A DNA stretch of 5,668 bases from an uncultured Erythrobacteraceae bacterium (GTDB taxonomy: Bacteria > Pseudomonadota > Alphaproteobacteria > Sphingomonadales > Sphingomonadaceae), in NCBI GenBank assembly GCA_950071875.1, contig CATMNW010000180.1, positions 1 through 5,668 of the forward strand, given 5' to 3'. Within the stretch, counting starts at the first letter, position 1; every line of letters begins with the position of its first letter. The position numbers were made by a program, and so were the translations under genes. Positions 1 to 5,668 of the stretch are shown here, one piece after another. The notes beneath the pieces are model-generated. The model was not told where the DNA came from and did not search any database. It saw nothing but the letters and a program-made list of their open reading frames with translations.

Positions 1-737
1 GCGGCGGCGATCGTAGCGTCGTCACGCGCAGTCACTTCGCCAATGACGATCAGCGCAGGGCTGACCACACGCTCGGCTTCGATAAGATCGGGAAGTCCTG
101 CCAGTATCCCTCGCAAGACGCGCATTTCAGGACGCGCGGCATTTTCGATGACCGCCAGCGGCATGTCGGGCGCAAGTCCGTCCTCCATCAGCTTGTCGGC
201 GATTTGCGGCGCGGTTTTGACACCCATGTAAATGACGAGAGTACGCCCCTTGCCGGCAAGGCCTGCCCAGTCCTGGTCCTTCAGTCCCTTGCATTGACCG
301 GCCACGAAACTGACGATGCTGGAAGCATAGCGGTGGGTCAGCGCGATCTGCGCGGCGGCGGCAGCGCCGTTGGCGGCGCTGATGCCGGGCACGACTTCCA
401 CCGGAACCCCTGCGGCACGGGCAACTTCCGCCTCTTCACCGCCGCGGCCGAAAATAAAGGGATCGCCGCCCTTCAACCGCACGACATCTTCGCCGGAACG
501 CGCGATGCGCACCAGCAACTCGCTTATTTCTTCCTGCGGGAGAGTGTGGTGCGACCGGCGCTTGGCAACCGAGATCAACTCGGCATCGCTGCGCGCGATC
601 GCAAGAATTGCGGGATCGACAAGGCCATCGTGGATGATCGTGCGGGCCCGCTCGATCAGCCTTGCGGCGCGGATCGTCAGAAGGTCGGGATCACCCGGAC
701 CAGCGCCGACGAGATAAATGGTTCCGGTTTGTGCCAT
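1..737 (-). CDS. cobA: Uroporphyrinogen-III C-methyltransferase (SUMT), C-terminus cut by window edge
   Basis: This enzyme uses S-adenosylmethionine to methylate uroporphyrinogen III at C2 and C7, giving precorrin-2 for siroheme and cobalamin; it is cytosolic. The frame is open from the ATG at 737 to the left edge, giving 245 codons. Visible tetrapyrrole-methylase motifs are GAGPGDPDLLT (residues 11-21), HDGLV (36-40, like the HDALV form of CobA-type enzymes), RLKGGDPFIFGRGGEE (87-102), VVPGISAA (115-122), ALTHR and, further on, IYMGV. The last residues seen, VIGEVTARDD, match the usual end of the family, so probably only about 10-25 residues are missing. There is no CysG-type dehydrogenase/ferrochelatase domain in front. 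The ATG was chosen because it puts the glycine-rich motif at residue 11. The only in-frame start further upstream before a stop is a TTG at 773, and no good Shine-Dalgarno is seen. It lies 97 bases downstream of the channel gene on the same strand. Family assignment is very secure; siroheme versus cobalamin use is not decided here. Confidence 0.95.
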   Translation of the reverse strand, partial: MAQTGTIYLVGAGPGDPDLLTIRAARLIERARTIIHDGLVDPAILAIARSDAELISVAKRRSHHTLPQEEISELLVRIARSGEDVVRLKGGDPFIFGRGGEEAEVARAAGVPVEVVPGISAANGAAAAAQIALTHRYASSIVSFVAGQCKGLKDQDWAGLAGKGRTLVIYMGVKTAPQIADKLMEDGLAPDMPLAVIENAARPEMRVLRGILAGLPDLIEAERVVSPALIVIGEVTARDDATIAA

Positions 738-748
738 GTTCGCAAGAT

Positions 749-768
749 GCGGACCATGGCCTGTCCGC
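749..768 (-). other. Small inverted repeat in the leader upstream of cobA
   Basis: A perfect 6-bp inverted repeat (GCGGAC, 8-nt loop, GTCCGC) lies 11 bases upstream of the cobA ATG in the 97-bp gap behind the channel gene. It has no following T-run, so it does not look like an intrinsic terminator. It could form a short hairpin near the ribosome-binding region, where no clear Shine-Dalgarno is present, or it could be chance in G+C-rich DNA. The rest of the gap (738-834) holds no gene and no promoter that I can defend. Confidence 0.25.
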
Positions 769-834
769 GCCAATCAGAATGCGTGTTCGGCAAGGAAGGG
801 GAAATTTTGAAACCCGTGCTGTGCGCGCGGCAAC

Positions 835-1905
835 CTATTCTTTCGAGGCCAGGCTGTCGTTCTTCCCCTGGCCCATGATCTCGATCAGCCGGTCGAACTG
901 CCCGCTCGAACGGATATGGAGGTCACGTTGCGGGAACGGGATCTCGATATTATTTTCCTTGAACAGCCACCACAGTTTCTTGAGCACCGCGCTGCGCACA
1001 TTGCCGACACCGTCTTCAGGATCCTGGATCCAGCAATGGATTGTGAAATTAACGGAATTGTCGCCGTACTCGTTCATCCACACCGTCGGCGGCGGGGCTG
1101 CAAGAACCCGTTCGCAGCTTGCCGCAGCTTCCAGCATCAGCTTTTCCGCCAAGTCCATGTCCGACGAATAACTCACGCCGACAGGCACCTGCATGCGCAC
1201 GTTCTTGGACGAATAAGACCAGTTCTCGACCTGATTGATCATCAGGTTTTCGTTCGGGATCAGATATTCGCGCTGATCACGGGTAGTGACCGAAACCGCA
1301 CGAATTCCGATCTTGCGGATCTGGCCGAAGCTCTCGTTTCCTACCGTATCGGCCACTGCGATCACATCACCCGGCTTGATAGACCGGTCCATCAAAAGGA
1401 TGATCCCCGCGATCAGGTTGCCGAAAGTCTTTTGCAGACCGAAACCGATGGCGAGGCCGAAAGCACCGGAAAACACCGCAAGGGCAGTAAGATCGATTCC
1501 CAAGAGGTCGATCCCGAGGAAAAATGCGGCCGCCCAGACCACGATTGTGAGGATTTTCTCGGCCAGCAGCTGCTGGGTATCATCGAAACGGGTGAAGCGG
1601 CGAACGGCTCTGCGTGCCAGTTTTCCGACGAACCACGCGAATGCAATGACCCCTGCAAGGATCAGCGCAACGATGAGGACATCGAACAGCGAGATCCGCA
1701 TGTCGCCCAGCGACAGGGCCAGGCCGTCCAGCGTGCCGAGAATGGAACCGATGGTTTCGTTCTGGCCACCGACGGCTTCCTTGATGCCTTCGGCCGCGGC
1801 AACCGCGCTTTCTTCCTGAACCGGCTCGGCAAGGCTCCACGCCTGTTCGACCGGGGTAGCTTCGGTGGCTGAACTTTCGGTCGTGGGTGGAGTTGCGGCC
1901 TGCAC
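835..1905 (-). CDS. Small-conductance mechanosensitive channel, MscS family
   Basis: This is an inner-membrane channel expected to open under membrane tension and release solutes during hypo-osmotic shock. The protein has 356 residues. An acidic, Ala/Glu/Pro/Thr-rich N-terminal stretch (1-65) without a signal peptide precedes TM1 (about 72-94), TM2 (about 116-135) and the Ala/Gly-rich pore helix TM3 (about 139-174, with GAFGLAIGFGLQKTFGNLIAG). The MscS beta domain follows (about 177-235, including IKPGDVI and YLIPNENLMINQVENWS). The C-terminal alpha/beta domain ends near IPFPQRDLHIR (322-332). Length is somewhat above E. coli MscS (286 residues), mainly from the N-terminal extension. The start is GTG: it is preceded by GAAGGA with 5-nt spacing, and the next in-frame Met is residue 69, just before TM1. 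The stop of metC lies 2 bases upstream, so expression is probably coupled to metC. The family is clear; the exact subfamily and the ion preference cannot be read from sequence. Confidence 0.93.
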   Translation of the reverse strand: MQAATPPTTESSATEATPVEQAWSLAEPVQEESAVAAAEGIKEAVGGQNETIGSILGTLDGLALSLGDMRISLFDVLIVALILAGVIAFAWFVGKLARRAVRRFTRFDDTQQLLAEKILTIVVWAAAFFLGIDLLGIDLTALAVFSGAFGLAIGFGLQKTFGNLIAGIILLMDRSIKPGDVIAVADTVGNESFGQIRKIGIRAVSVTTRDQREYLIPNENLMINQVENWSYSSKNVRMQVPVGVSYSSDMDLAEKLMLEAAASCERVLAAPPPTVWMNEYGDNSVNFTIHCWIQDPEDGVGNVRSAVLKKLWWLFKENNIEIPFPQRDLHIRSSGQFDRLIEIMGQGKNDSLASKE

Positions 1906-1907
1906 GT

Positions 1908-3119
1908 CTATCCTTCGTTCATTGCCGCAAAGCCCGCGGCGAGGTCGGCAATCAGATCGCCCTTGTCTTCAAGTCCGATCGATAGCCGGATGGCATAGCG
2001 ATCCTCAAGCCCCCATCCTTCTTTCGGCCAAGCCATTTCGCTGCGCACCGGTTCGACATCGAAGGGTAGCGCAAGGCTTTCGAACCCTCCCCAGCTGTAG
2101 CCGATGCCGAACAGATCCAGCGCGTCGATCAGCCGGCAGCGCGCGGCGTCGTCGCGGCCGGCCAGCACGAAACTGAACAATCCGCAGCCACCGGTGAAAT
2201 CGCGTTTCCAGATCGCATGGTCCGGCGTTCCGGGCAGCATGGGCGAAAGGACATGGGCGACATCGTCCCGCGCAATTAGCCATTCGGCCAGAGCCAGTGC
2301 CGTGGCGCTCTGCCTTTCCAGTCTCACGCCCATGGTCCGCAAGCCGCGCAGCACCAGTGCAGCATCGTCGGGCGAGACGACCTGTCCCAGTTGTTGCGCG
2401 CCAAGCCGCAGCCGGCGATACCAGCGGTCTCCTGCGCTTGCTGCGCCCATCATGACGTCGGAATGCCCGCCAACGTGCTTCGTCAGCGCGGTTATCGTTA
2501 TGTCGCACCCGCGCTCGAGTGCAGGAAAGCCGAGTGCAGTCGCCCAGGTGTTGTCGAGCAGGCTTACCGCGCCTTTTTCCCGCGCGATCCGGGCAAGCGC
2601 GGGAATATCGCACACTTCCATCGTCAGACTGCCCGGCACTTCCAGCATCACTGCCCGGGTCCGGTCGCAGAATGCAGCCTCGAACGCTTCATGGTCGAGC
2701 GGATCGAAAAAGCGATGCTCCACTCCGAAGTTCTGCAGCAGCCCCATTGCGGTGCTGCGTGTCGGGTCATAGGCGTTGTCTGCCACCAGCAGCACGTCGC
2801 CTTTGCGCAGTACGGCGAGCAAAGCTCCGGCGATCGCAGCAAGGCCGCTAGGATACAGTACCGTGCCCGCAGCACCCGGCTCCAGCGCGGTCAGTGCCTC
2901 GCTCAGTGCCCACTGTGTCGGCGCGCCGCGACGACCGTAGAAGAATTGCCCATCGGCGTTCTCGCTCTTGCGGGCGCGCAGGTCGGCGCAGCTATCGTAA
3001 AGATGCGTGCTGGCGCGCCAGACCGGCGGATTTACCACCGAGTTCGCGAAATCGCCCGAACGGCCGCCGGTGACCAACCGGGTCGCAGCACGGTGCTTGC
3101 TGTCATCAGCTGCCGACAT
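1908..3119 (-). CDS. metC: Cystathionine beta-lyase, PLP-dependent (MetC-like)
   Basis: This enzyme splits cystathionine into homocysteine, pyruvate and ammonia, the penultimate step of methionine synthesis by trans-sulfuration; it is cytosolic and normally a tetramer. The 403-residue protein shows the Cys/Met-metabolism PLP fold. YGRRGAPT (61-68) supplies the Tyr/Arg pair that reaches the neighbouring subunit's PLP phosphate. YPSGLAA (89-95) is the phosphate-binding loop and Tyr117 (DNAYDPTR) stacks on PLP. Asp189 in LLDNTWAT binds the pyridine nitrogen, and Lys214 in ALTKHVGGHSD is the Schiff-base lysine. YSWGGFES (341-348) and Arg378 (IRLSIGLED) form the substrate-carboxylate site and favour beta-lyase over gamma-synthase. 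The ATG at 3119 gives the normal length; an in-frame ATG at 3170 would add 17 basic residues overlapping sseA and is unlikely. It starts 2 bases after the sseA stop (TGACGATG), with only a weak GGGAC as ribosome site, so it is probably coupled to sseA. Confidence 0.92.
   Translation of the reverse strand: MSAADDSKHRAATRLVTGGRSGDFANSVVNPPVWRASTHLYDSCADLRARKSENADGQFFYGRRGAPTQWALSEALTALEPGAAGTVLYPSGLAAIAGALLAVLRKGDVLLVADNAYDPTRSTAMGLLQNFGVEHRFFDPLDHEAFEAAFCDRTRAVMLEVPGSLTMEVCDIPALARIAREKGAVSLLDNTWATALGFPALERGCDITITALTKHVGGHSDVMMGAASAGDRWYRRLRLGAQQLGQVVSPDDAALVLRGLRTMGVRLERQSATALALAEWLIARDDVAHVLSPMLPGTPDHAIWKRDFTGGCGLFSFVLAGRDDAARCRLIDALDLFGIGYSWGGFESLALPFDVEPVRSEMAWPKEGWGLEDRYAIRLSIGLEDKGDLIADLAAGFAAMNEG
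1911..1916 (-). promoter_or_regulatory. Shine-Dalgarno for the channel gene, inside the end of metC
   Basis: GAAGGA on the minus strand sits 5 bases before the GTG at 1905 and overlaps the last codons of metC (Asn-Glu-Gly-stop). It is the main reason for choosing the GTG start, and it suggests that ribosomes finishing metC feed the channel gene. Confidence 0.6.
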
Positions 3120-3121
3120 CG

Positions 3122-3955
3122 TCAGTGTCCCGCGCCCTTCTCTTTTGGCGTATCGGGATCGGCACCCCATTCCATCCAGCTGCCATTATATACGGCGACT
3201 TCGCGCGCACCTGCCCGATGCAGTCCAAATGCGAGAACGCACGCCGTCATCCCGCTGTTGCAAGAAGTCACGACCGGCTTCGTAAGATCGATGCCCGCTG
3301 CGCTAAATACCGCGCCTATCGCTTCCGCCGAATGATAGGTGCCGTCGCTTGCAAACAGTTTCGGGAACGGAACGTTGCGAGCGCCCGGGACATGCCCCTC
3401 GGACCCGCTGCCCTCTTCACCGGCAAAACGCGCCGCATCGCGCGCATCCACCACCTGTTCGGCAGCGGAGCCGCAGTTTGCGAGCATTTCGGCCTTCGCG
3501 CGAACAGTTCCGGATTGCGGTGAATGAGGAAACTGGGTTTGGGAACACGATGCGGCCCCGGTGTCCAGCGCCCGGCCCTCTGTCGTCCACTTGGCCAACC
3601 CTCCATCGAGGATGGCGACATTCCGGAACCCGTACAGCCTGAAGATGTACCACGCCCTCGCCGATGTCCTGATCTGGCTGTCATCGTATAGGACCACGCG
3701 GCTATCGGGAGCGACGCCCATCTGGCCCATCCTTACGGCGAATTGATGCGGTGTCGGAAATGCCTTTGGGACATCCGATGCCGCATCGACAAAACTGACA
3801 AGATCGAGAAAACGGGCACCGGGAATGTGCCCTTCGGCAAATTCGGCCGCACTGTTTCGCGGGCTGTCAGGCAGGTGCATCGAGGCATCGAGCACAACGA
3901 GATCGCTGGCGCCGAGCTGGTCGGCAAGCCATTGGGTCGAAACGAGACTGTCCAT
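3122..3955 (-). CDS. sseA: 3-Mercaptopyruvate sulfurtransferase-type protein, two rhodanese domains (SseA-like)
   Basis: The protein probably transfers sulfane sulfur from 3-mercaptopyruvate (or thiosulfate) to a thiol or cyanide acceptor through a cysteine persulfide. It has 277 residues, the usual family length. The inactive N-terminal rhodanese domain spans about 5-128 (LVVLDAS, EFAEGHIPGARFLDL, VVLYDDS, ILDGGLAKW). The catalytic domain spans about 150-270 (VVDARDAARF, EGHVPGARNVPF, VVTSCNSGMTAC, VYNGSWMEWG). The catalytic cysteine is Cys232. The active-site loop reads CNSGMT. Mercaptopyruvate enzymes typically have CGSGVT and thiosulfate enzymes CRKGVT, so this is closer to the mercaptopyruvate type but with Asn and Met replacements. 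The ATG at 3955 puts the first conserved rhodanese strand at about residue 18. No strong Shine-Dalgarno is visible. It starts 36 bases after the membrane-protein gene and ends 2 bases before metC, so it is likely co-transcribed with both. The family is secure; the physiological donor is inferred. Confidence 0.92.
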   Translation of the reverse strand: MDSLVSTQWLADQLGASDLVVLDASMHLPDSPRNSAAEFAEGHIPGARFLDLVSFVDAASDVPKAFPTPHQFAVRMGQMGVAPDSRVVLYDDSQIRTSARAWYIFRLYGFRNVAILDGGLAKWTTEGRALDTGAASCSQTQFPHSPQSGTVRAKAEMLANCGSAAEQVVDARDAARFAGEEGSGSEGHVPGARNVPFPKLFASDGTYHSAEAIGAVFSAAGIDLTKPVVTSCNSGMTACVLAFGLHRAGAREVAVYNGSWMEWGADPDTPKEKGAGH

Positions 3956-3991
3956 TACCGACGGGTAGCGCCGGGATCATGCCAAGTCGAG

Positions 3992-5101
3992 TTATGCCAA
4001 TTCGCGTTGCGCAATCGGTTCGTAGGAACGCGGGCCCTCGTCAAGGCGGAACGGCTGTACGCGCCCGCCACCGGGCGCCCCCTGCCCGATGACCATTGTC
4101 TTGACCAGCGCACCCTCGCACGGCCCGTCGACGCGCACGCGCATCAGCGGCACAAGGAGGGGAAACCGTCCCTGTCGGATGATATGCGCACCTGCCAGCG
4201 GCAGCTGGACCTGCCCTTGCAGGCTTACGCTCTGGCGTGGCGCAATTCTCGGCAGTTCATGACGCGTCTCGAGTGTTGTCGAACCGGAGGCCACCTGTTC
4301 TTCCATCGGCGCTCCGGCATGCGCGGAAACCAGGTCCGCACCTACGCTTACGTCGGTAAGGGGGGAGTCGGTGCGGTTCACCAGTGTGATCCGGTATTTC
4401 AGCGTAGCATAAGCGGCACTGCGGATGAGCTTGTCATAGTCGACGCTCAAGTGCACCGCATCGCTCATGGTAGCCGGCAGGCTGGCACTTGCATGAGAAA
4501 CCGTTGGTCGCTCGATTTCCGGGACCTGCGTATCGCGTCGGCGCCGCCAGAAAAAGCCCCCCACTGCGAGCAAGGCAAGCAAAGCTGCCGCAACGCCAAC
4601 GGGAAGCCAGGGGAATGCCTCTTCATCCCCGCCCGGCGCAGCATTTACCGCTGGCAGATCGGGGACGGGGTCGACCGCTGCAGGGGTGGAAACGGGCGGT
4701 GTTGCACTGGCAGGTGCCGGATCGCCGGTTGCCTCCGGCTGCGATGCAGGCCCATCGACAGGCTGCGAGGGGCGCGGAGAAGGCGTTGCTGTGTTCGGCC
4801 TGTTGGTCGGTGGTGCATCCGGCACCAGCCCTTCCGTCCGGGTGACAGGCTCACTTGGCACGATGCTTGGGCGGGGTGACGGGATCGGCGTCACGACCGG
4901 AGAAGGAATCGGCGTAGGCGTGTTGACCGAACGCGGGCGTATCTCGACGCCATTCCGCGTATCGGCCGGCCCTTGCGGTTGAGGTGTCGCAGTTGCCGTT
5001 GGCGCAGGTTCGAGCGTAAAATCGCTAACCGACTGGGCATGGGCAGCCATCGGCACGGCGGCAAACAAGGCAAGGATCGATATAGGTGAACGCACGGTCA
5101 T
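3992..5101 (-). CDS. Signal-peptide, proline-rich, single-pass membrane protein of unknown function
   Basis: I do not recognise a named family. The 369-residue protein starts with a signal peptide (1-22, hydrophobic ISILALFAAVPMAAHA, AHA cleavage site before Gln23). A Pro/Thr/Ser/Ala-rich, probably disordered segment follows (about 30-155), with an internal TPIPSP repeat. One membrane helix covers about 165-185 (PWLPVGVAAALLALLAVGGFFW) and is closed by RRRR (186-189). If the signal peptide is cleaved, the proline-rich part lies in the periplasm and the C-terminal 180 residues in the cytosol. That C-terminal part (about 215-345) alternates hydrophobic and polar residues in a beta-rich way (LKYRITLVNRTDSPLTDVSV, SVSLQGQVQLPL) and may be an Ig-like beta-sandwich; this is a guess. 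The ATG at 5101 was chosen over an in-frame ATG at 5257 because it begins the signal peptide and avoids overlapping queF. No good Shine-Dalgarno is seen. It is the first gene of the minus-strand run, 36 bases before sseA. Confidence 0.8.
   Translation of the reverse strand: MTVRSPISILALFAAVPMAAHAQSVSDFTLEPAPTATATPQPQGPADTRNGVEIRPRSVNTPTPIPSPVVTPIPSPRPSIVPSEPVTRTEGLVPDAPPTNRPNTATPSPRPSQPVDGPASQPEATGDPAPASATPPVSTPAAVDPVPDLPAVNAAPGGDEEAFPWLPVGVAAALLALLAVGGFFWRRRRDTQVPEIERPTVSHASASLPATMSDAVHLSVDYDKLIRSAAYATLKYRITLVNRTDSPLTDVSVGADLVSAHAGAPMEEQVASGSTTLETRHELPRIAPRQSVSLQGQVQLPLAGAHIIRQGRFPLLVPLMRVRVDGPCEGALVKTMVIGQGAPGGGRVQPFRLDEGPRSYEPIAQRELA
4865..4921 (-). repeat. Short in-gene repeat encoding the TPIPSP motif
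   Basis: Within the proline-rich segment of the membrane protein, residues 61-79 read TPTPIPSPVVTPIPSPRPS. TPIPSP occurs twice with an 8-residue (24-bp) period. The DNA repeats imperfectly (GGGATCGGCGT and GGAATCGGCGT on the plus strand). It looks like a low-complexity linker that may vary in length between strains. Confidence 0.6.
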
Positions 5102-5148
5102 CACTGGCTCGAGTAGCGGGCAAATCGCGCTTATGCGCCTGGCGGCGC

Positions 5149-5177
5149 TGAATAGGTAATGAAGCCTGCCCTTCCAA
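5149..5177 (-). promoter_or_regulatory. Possible sigma-70-type promoter for the minus-strand gene run
   Basis: In the 119-bp gap between the divergent membrane-protein gene and queF, the minus strand carries TTGGAA (5172-5177) and TATTCA (5149-5154) separated by exactly 17 bases. These are four-of-six matches to the -35 and -10 consensus. Transcription would start about 40 bases before the ATG at 5101. The rest of the gap (5102-5220) shows no clear operator and no equally good plus-strand promoter for queF. In G+C-rich DNA such partial matches can arise by chance, so this is tentative. Confidence 0.35.
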
Positions 5178-5209
5178 GCCCTGCCTTGCACAGACCGCGC
5201 ATTCACGGC

Positions 5210-5214
5210 AGAGG
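5210..5214 (+). promoter_or_regulatory. Ribosome-binding site of queF
   Basis: AGAGG ends 6 bases before the ATG at 5221. It is a moderate Shine-Dalgarno match at normal spacing and supports this start, which also fits the usual N-terminus of the short QueF type. Confidence 0.5.
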
Positions 5215-5220
5215 CGCGGC

Positions 5221-5668
5221 ATGAGCGACACACCCTCACCACGATTTCTCGGCGCAAACACCGCGCTGCCTGCTTCGCCCGATGAGGCCGAACTCGACTA
5301 CGTGCCCAATCCGCGTACCGGATCGCTGTATCTGGTCCGGTTTGCCGCGCCCGAGTTCACCTCGCTCTGCCCCGTTACCAGCCAACCCGATTTTGCGCAC
5401 CTCGTGATCGATTACGCGCCAGGGGAAACGATCGTTGAATCGAAGAGCCTCAAGCTGTTCCTGGGCAGTTTTCGTAATCACTGCGGCTTTCACGAGGACG
5501 TGACAGTCGGCATCGGACAACGTCTCTTCGATGAAATGAAGCCGCAATGGCTGCGCATTGGCGGGTACTGGTATCCGCGCGGCGGCATCCCGATCGATGT
5601 CTTCTGGCAGAGCGGTGCGCCACCGGAGGCACTATGGGTACCCGATCAGGGCGTCGCGTCCTATCGCG
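5221..5668 (+). CDS. queF: NADPH-dependent 7-cyano-7-deazaguanine reductase (preQ1 synthase), last residues beyond window
   Basis: QueF reduces the nitrile of preQ0 to the aminomethyl group of preQ1 using two NADPH, the last free-base step before insertion into tRNA on the way to queuosine; it is cytosolic. The frame is open from 5221 to the right edge, giving 149 codons. Key residues are Cys50 in [14 protein letters not shown] (forms the thioimide with preQ0), Asp57 (general acid), and His91-Glu92 in GFHED (substrate binding). The hallmark QueF motif ESKSLKLF covers 73-80. Cys50, Asp57 and Glu92 sit five positions before B. subtilis Cys55, Asp62 and Glu97, as expected for the short, single-domain (YkvM) type rather than the longer E. 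coli type. The final visible residues ([11 protein letters not shown]) match the normal C-terminus, so only a few are missing. It is divergent from the membrane-protein gene and nothing ties it functionally to the sulfur genes. No preQ1 riboswitch is apparent upstream. Confidence 0.96.
   Translation, partial: MSDTPSPRFLGANTALPASPDEAELDYVPNPRTGSLYLVRFAAPEFTSLCPVTSQPDFAHLVIDYAPGETIVESKSLKLFLGSFRNHCGFHEDVTVGIGQRLFDEMKPQWLRIGGYWYPRGGIPIDVFWQSGAPPEALWVPDQGVASYR

Noticed and set aside
204..878. Plus-strand open frame opposite cobA
   Set aside because: The minus strand carries unmistakable SUMT motifs throughout; this frame is a shadow.
916..1872. Long plus-strand open frame opposite the channel gene (318 codons)
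   Set aside because: It lies antisense to a clear MscS gene, its translation has no recognisable domain, and it is rich in Arg/Asp/Gln as expected for a shadow frame in G+C-rich DNA.
3120..3170. Upstream in-frame ATG at 3170 as metC start
   Set aside because: It would add 17 basic residues with no family counterpart and overlap the sseA coding end; the ATG at 3119 gives normal length.
2391..3335. Plus-strand open frame opposite metC and the end of sseA (314 codons)
   Set aside because: It spans two well-supported genes on the other strand and its translation shows no family features.
3743..4879. Plus-strand open frame opposite sseA and the membrane-protein gene (378 codons)
   Set aside because: It is antisense to the sseA motifs and to the membrane helix of the unknown protein. 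Composition is Arg/Cys-rich and no ribosome site or domain is visible.
5102..5220. preQ1 riboswitch upstream of queF
   Set aside because: I could not find a convincing stem followed by an A-rich tail pairing into the loop. The short hairpin-like GCGCTTATGCGC at 5127-5138 is too small and too far from queF to support one.
5102..5257. Upstream in-frame ATG at 5257 as start of the membrane protein
   Set aside because: It would put 52 non-conserved-looking residues in front of a clear signal peptide and run into queF on the opposite strand.

Overview
The window comes from a G+C-rich chromosome, most likely an alphaproteobacterium. The protein styles suggest the Sphingomonadales/Erythrobacter neighbourhood, but that placement is inference from family resemblance and base composition. 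No mobile element, tRNA, rRNA or CRISPR array is visible. It reads as ordinary, densely packed core chromosome with six protein genes, the two outermost cut by the window edges.

Layout: five genes lie on the minus strand and read from right to left. They are a signal-peptide, proline-rich, single-pass membrane protein of unknown function (start 5101), a two-domain rhodanese of the 3-mercaptopyruvate sulfurtransferase type (sseA-like, start 3955), a cystathionine beta-lyase (metC-like, start 3119), a small MscS-type mechanosensitive channel (GTG start 1905), and a uroporphyrinogen-III C-methyltransferase (cobA/SUMT, start 737, C-terminus beyond the left edge). On the plus strand, diverging across a 119-bp gap, is queF (NADPH-dependent preQ1 synthase, start 5221, last residues beyond the right edge).

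The unknown gene, sseA, metC and mscS have gaps of 36, 2 and 2 bases and are probably one transcription unit. Both 2-base junctions look translationally coupled. cobA follows after 97 bases and may be read from the same transcript or from its own promoter. A possible promoter for the minus-strand unit lies in the divergent gap.

Functionally, three of the minus-strand genes touch sulfur metabolism. MetC makes homocysteine from cystathionine, SseA moves sulfane sulfur from mercaptopyruvate, and CobA makes precorrin-2, the precursor of siroheme for sulfite/nitrite reductase (and of cobalamin). The channel and the membrane protein have no evident sulfur role. queF belongs to queuosine tRNA modification and looks like an unrelated neighbour. 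I see no convincing new biological system. The points most worth a second look are the uncharacterised membrane protein, the non-canonical active-site loop of the sulfurtransferase, and substitutions in CobA.
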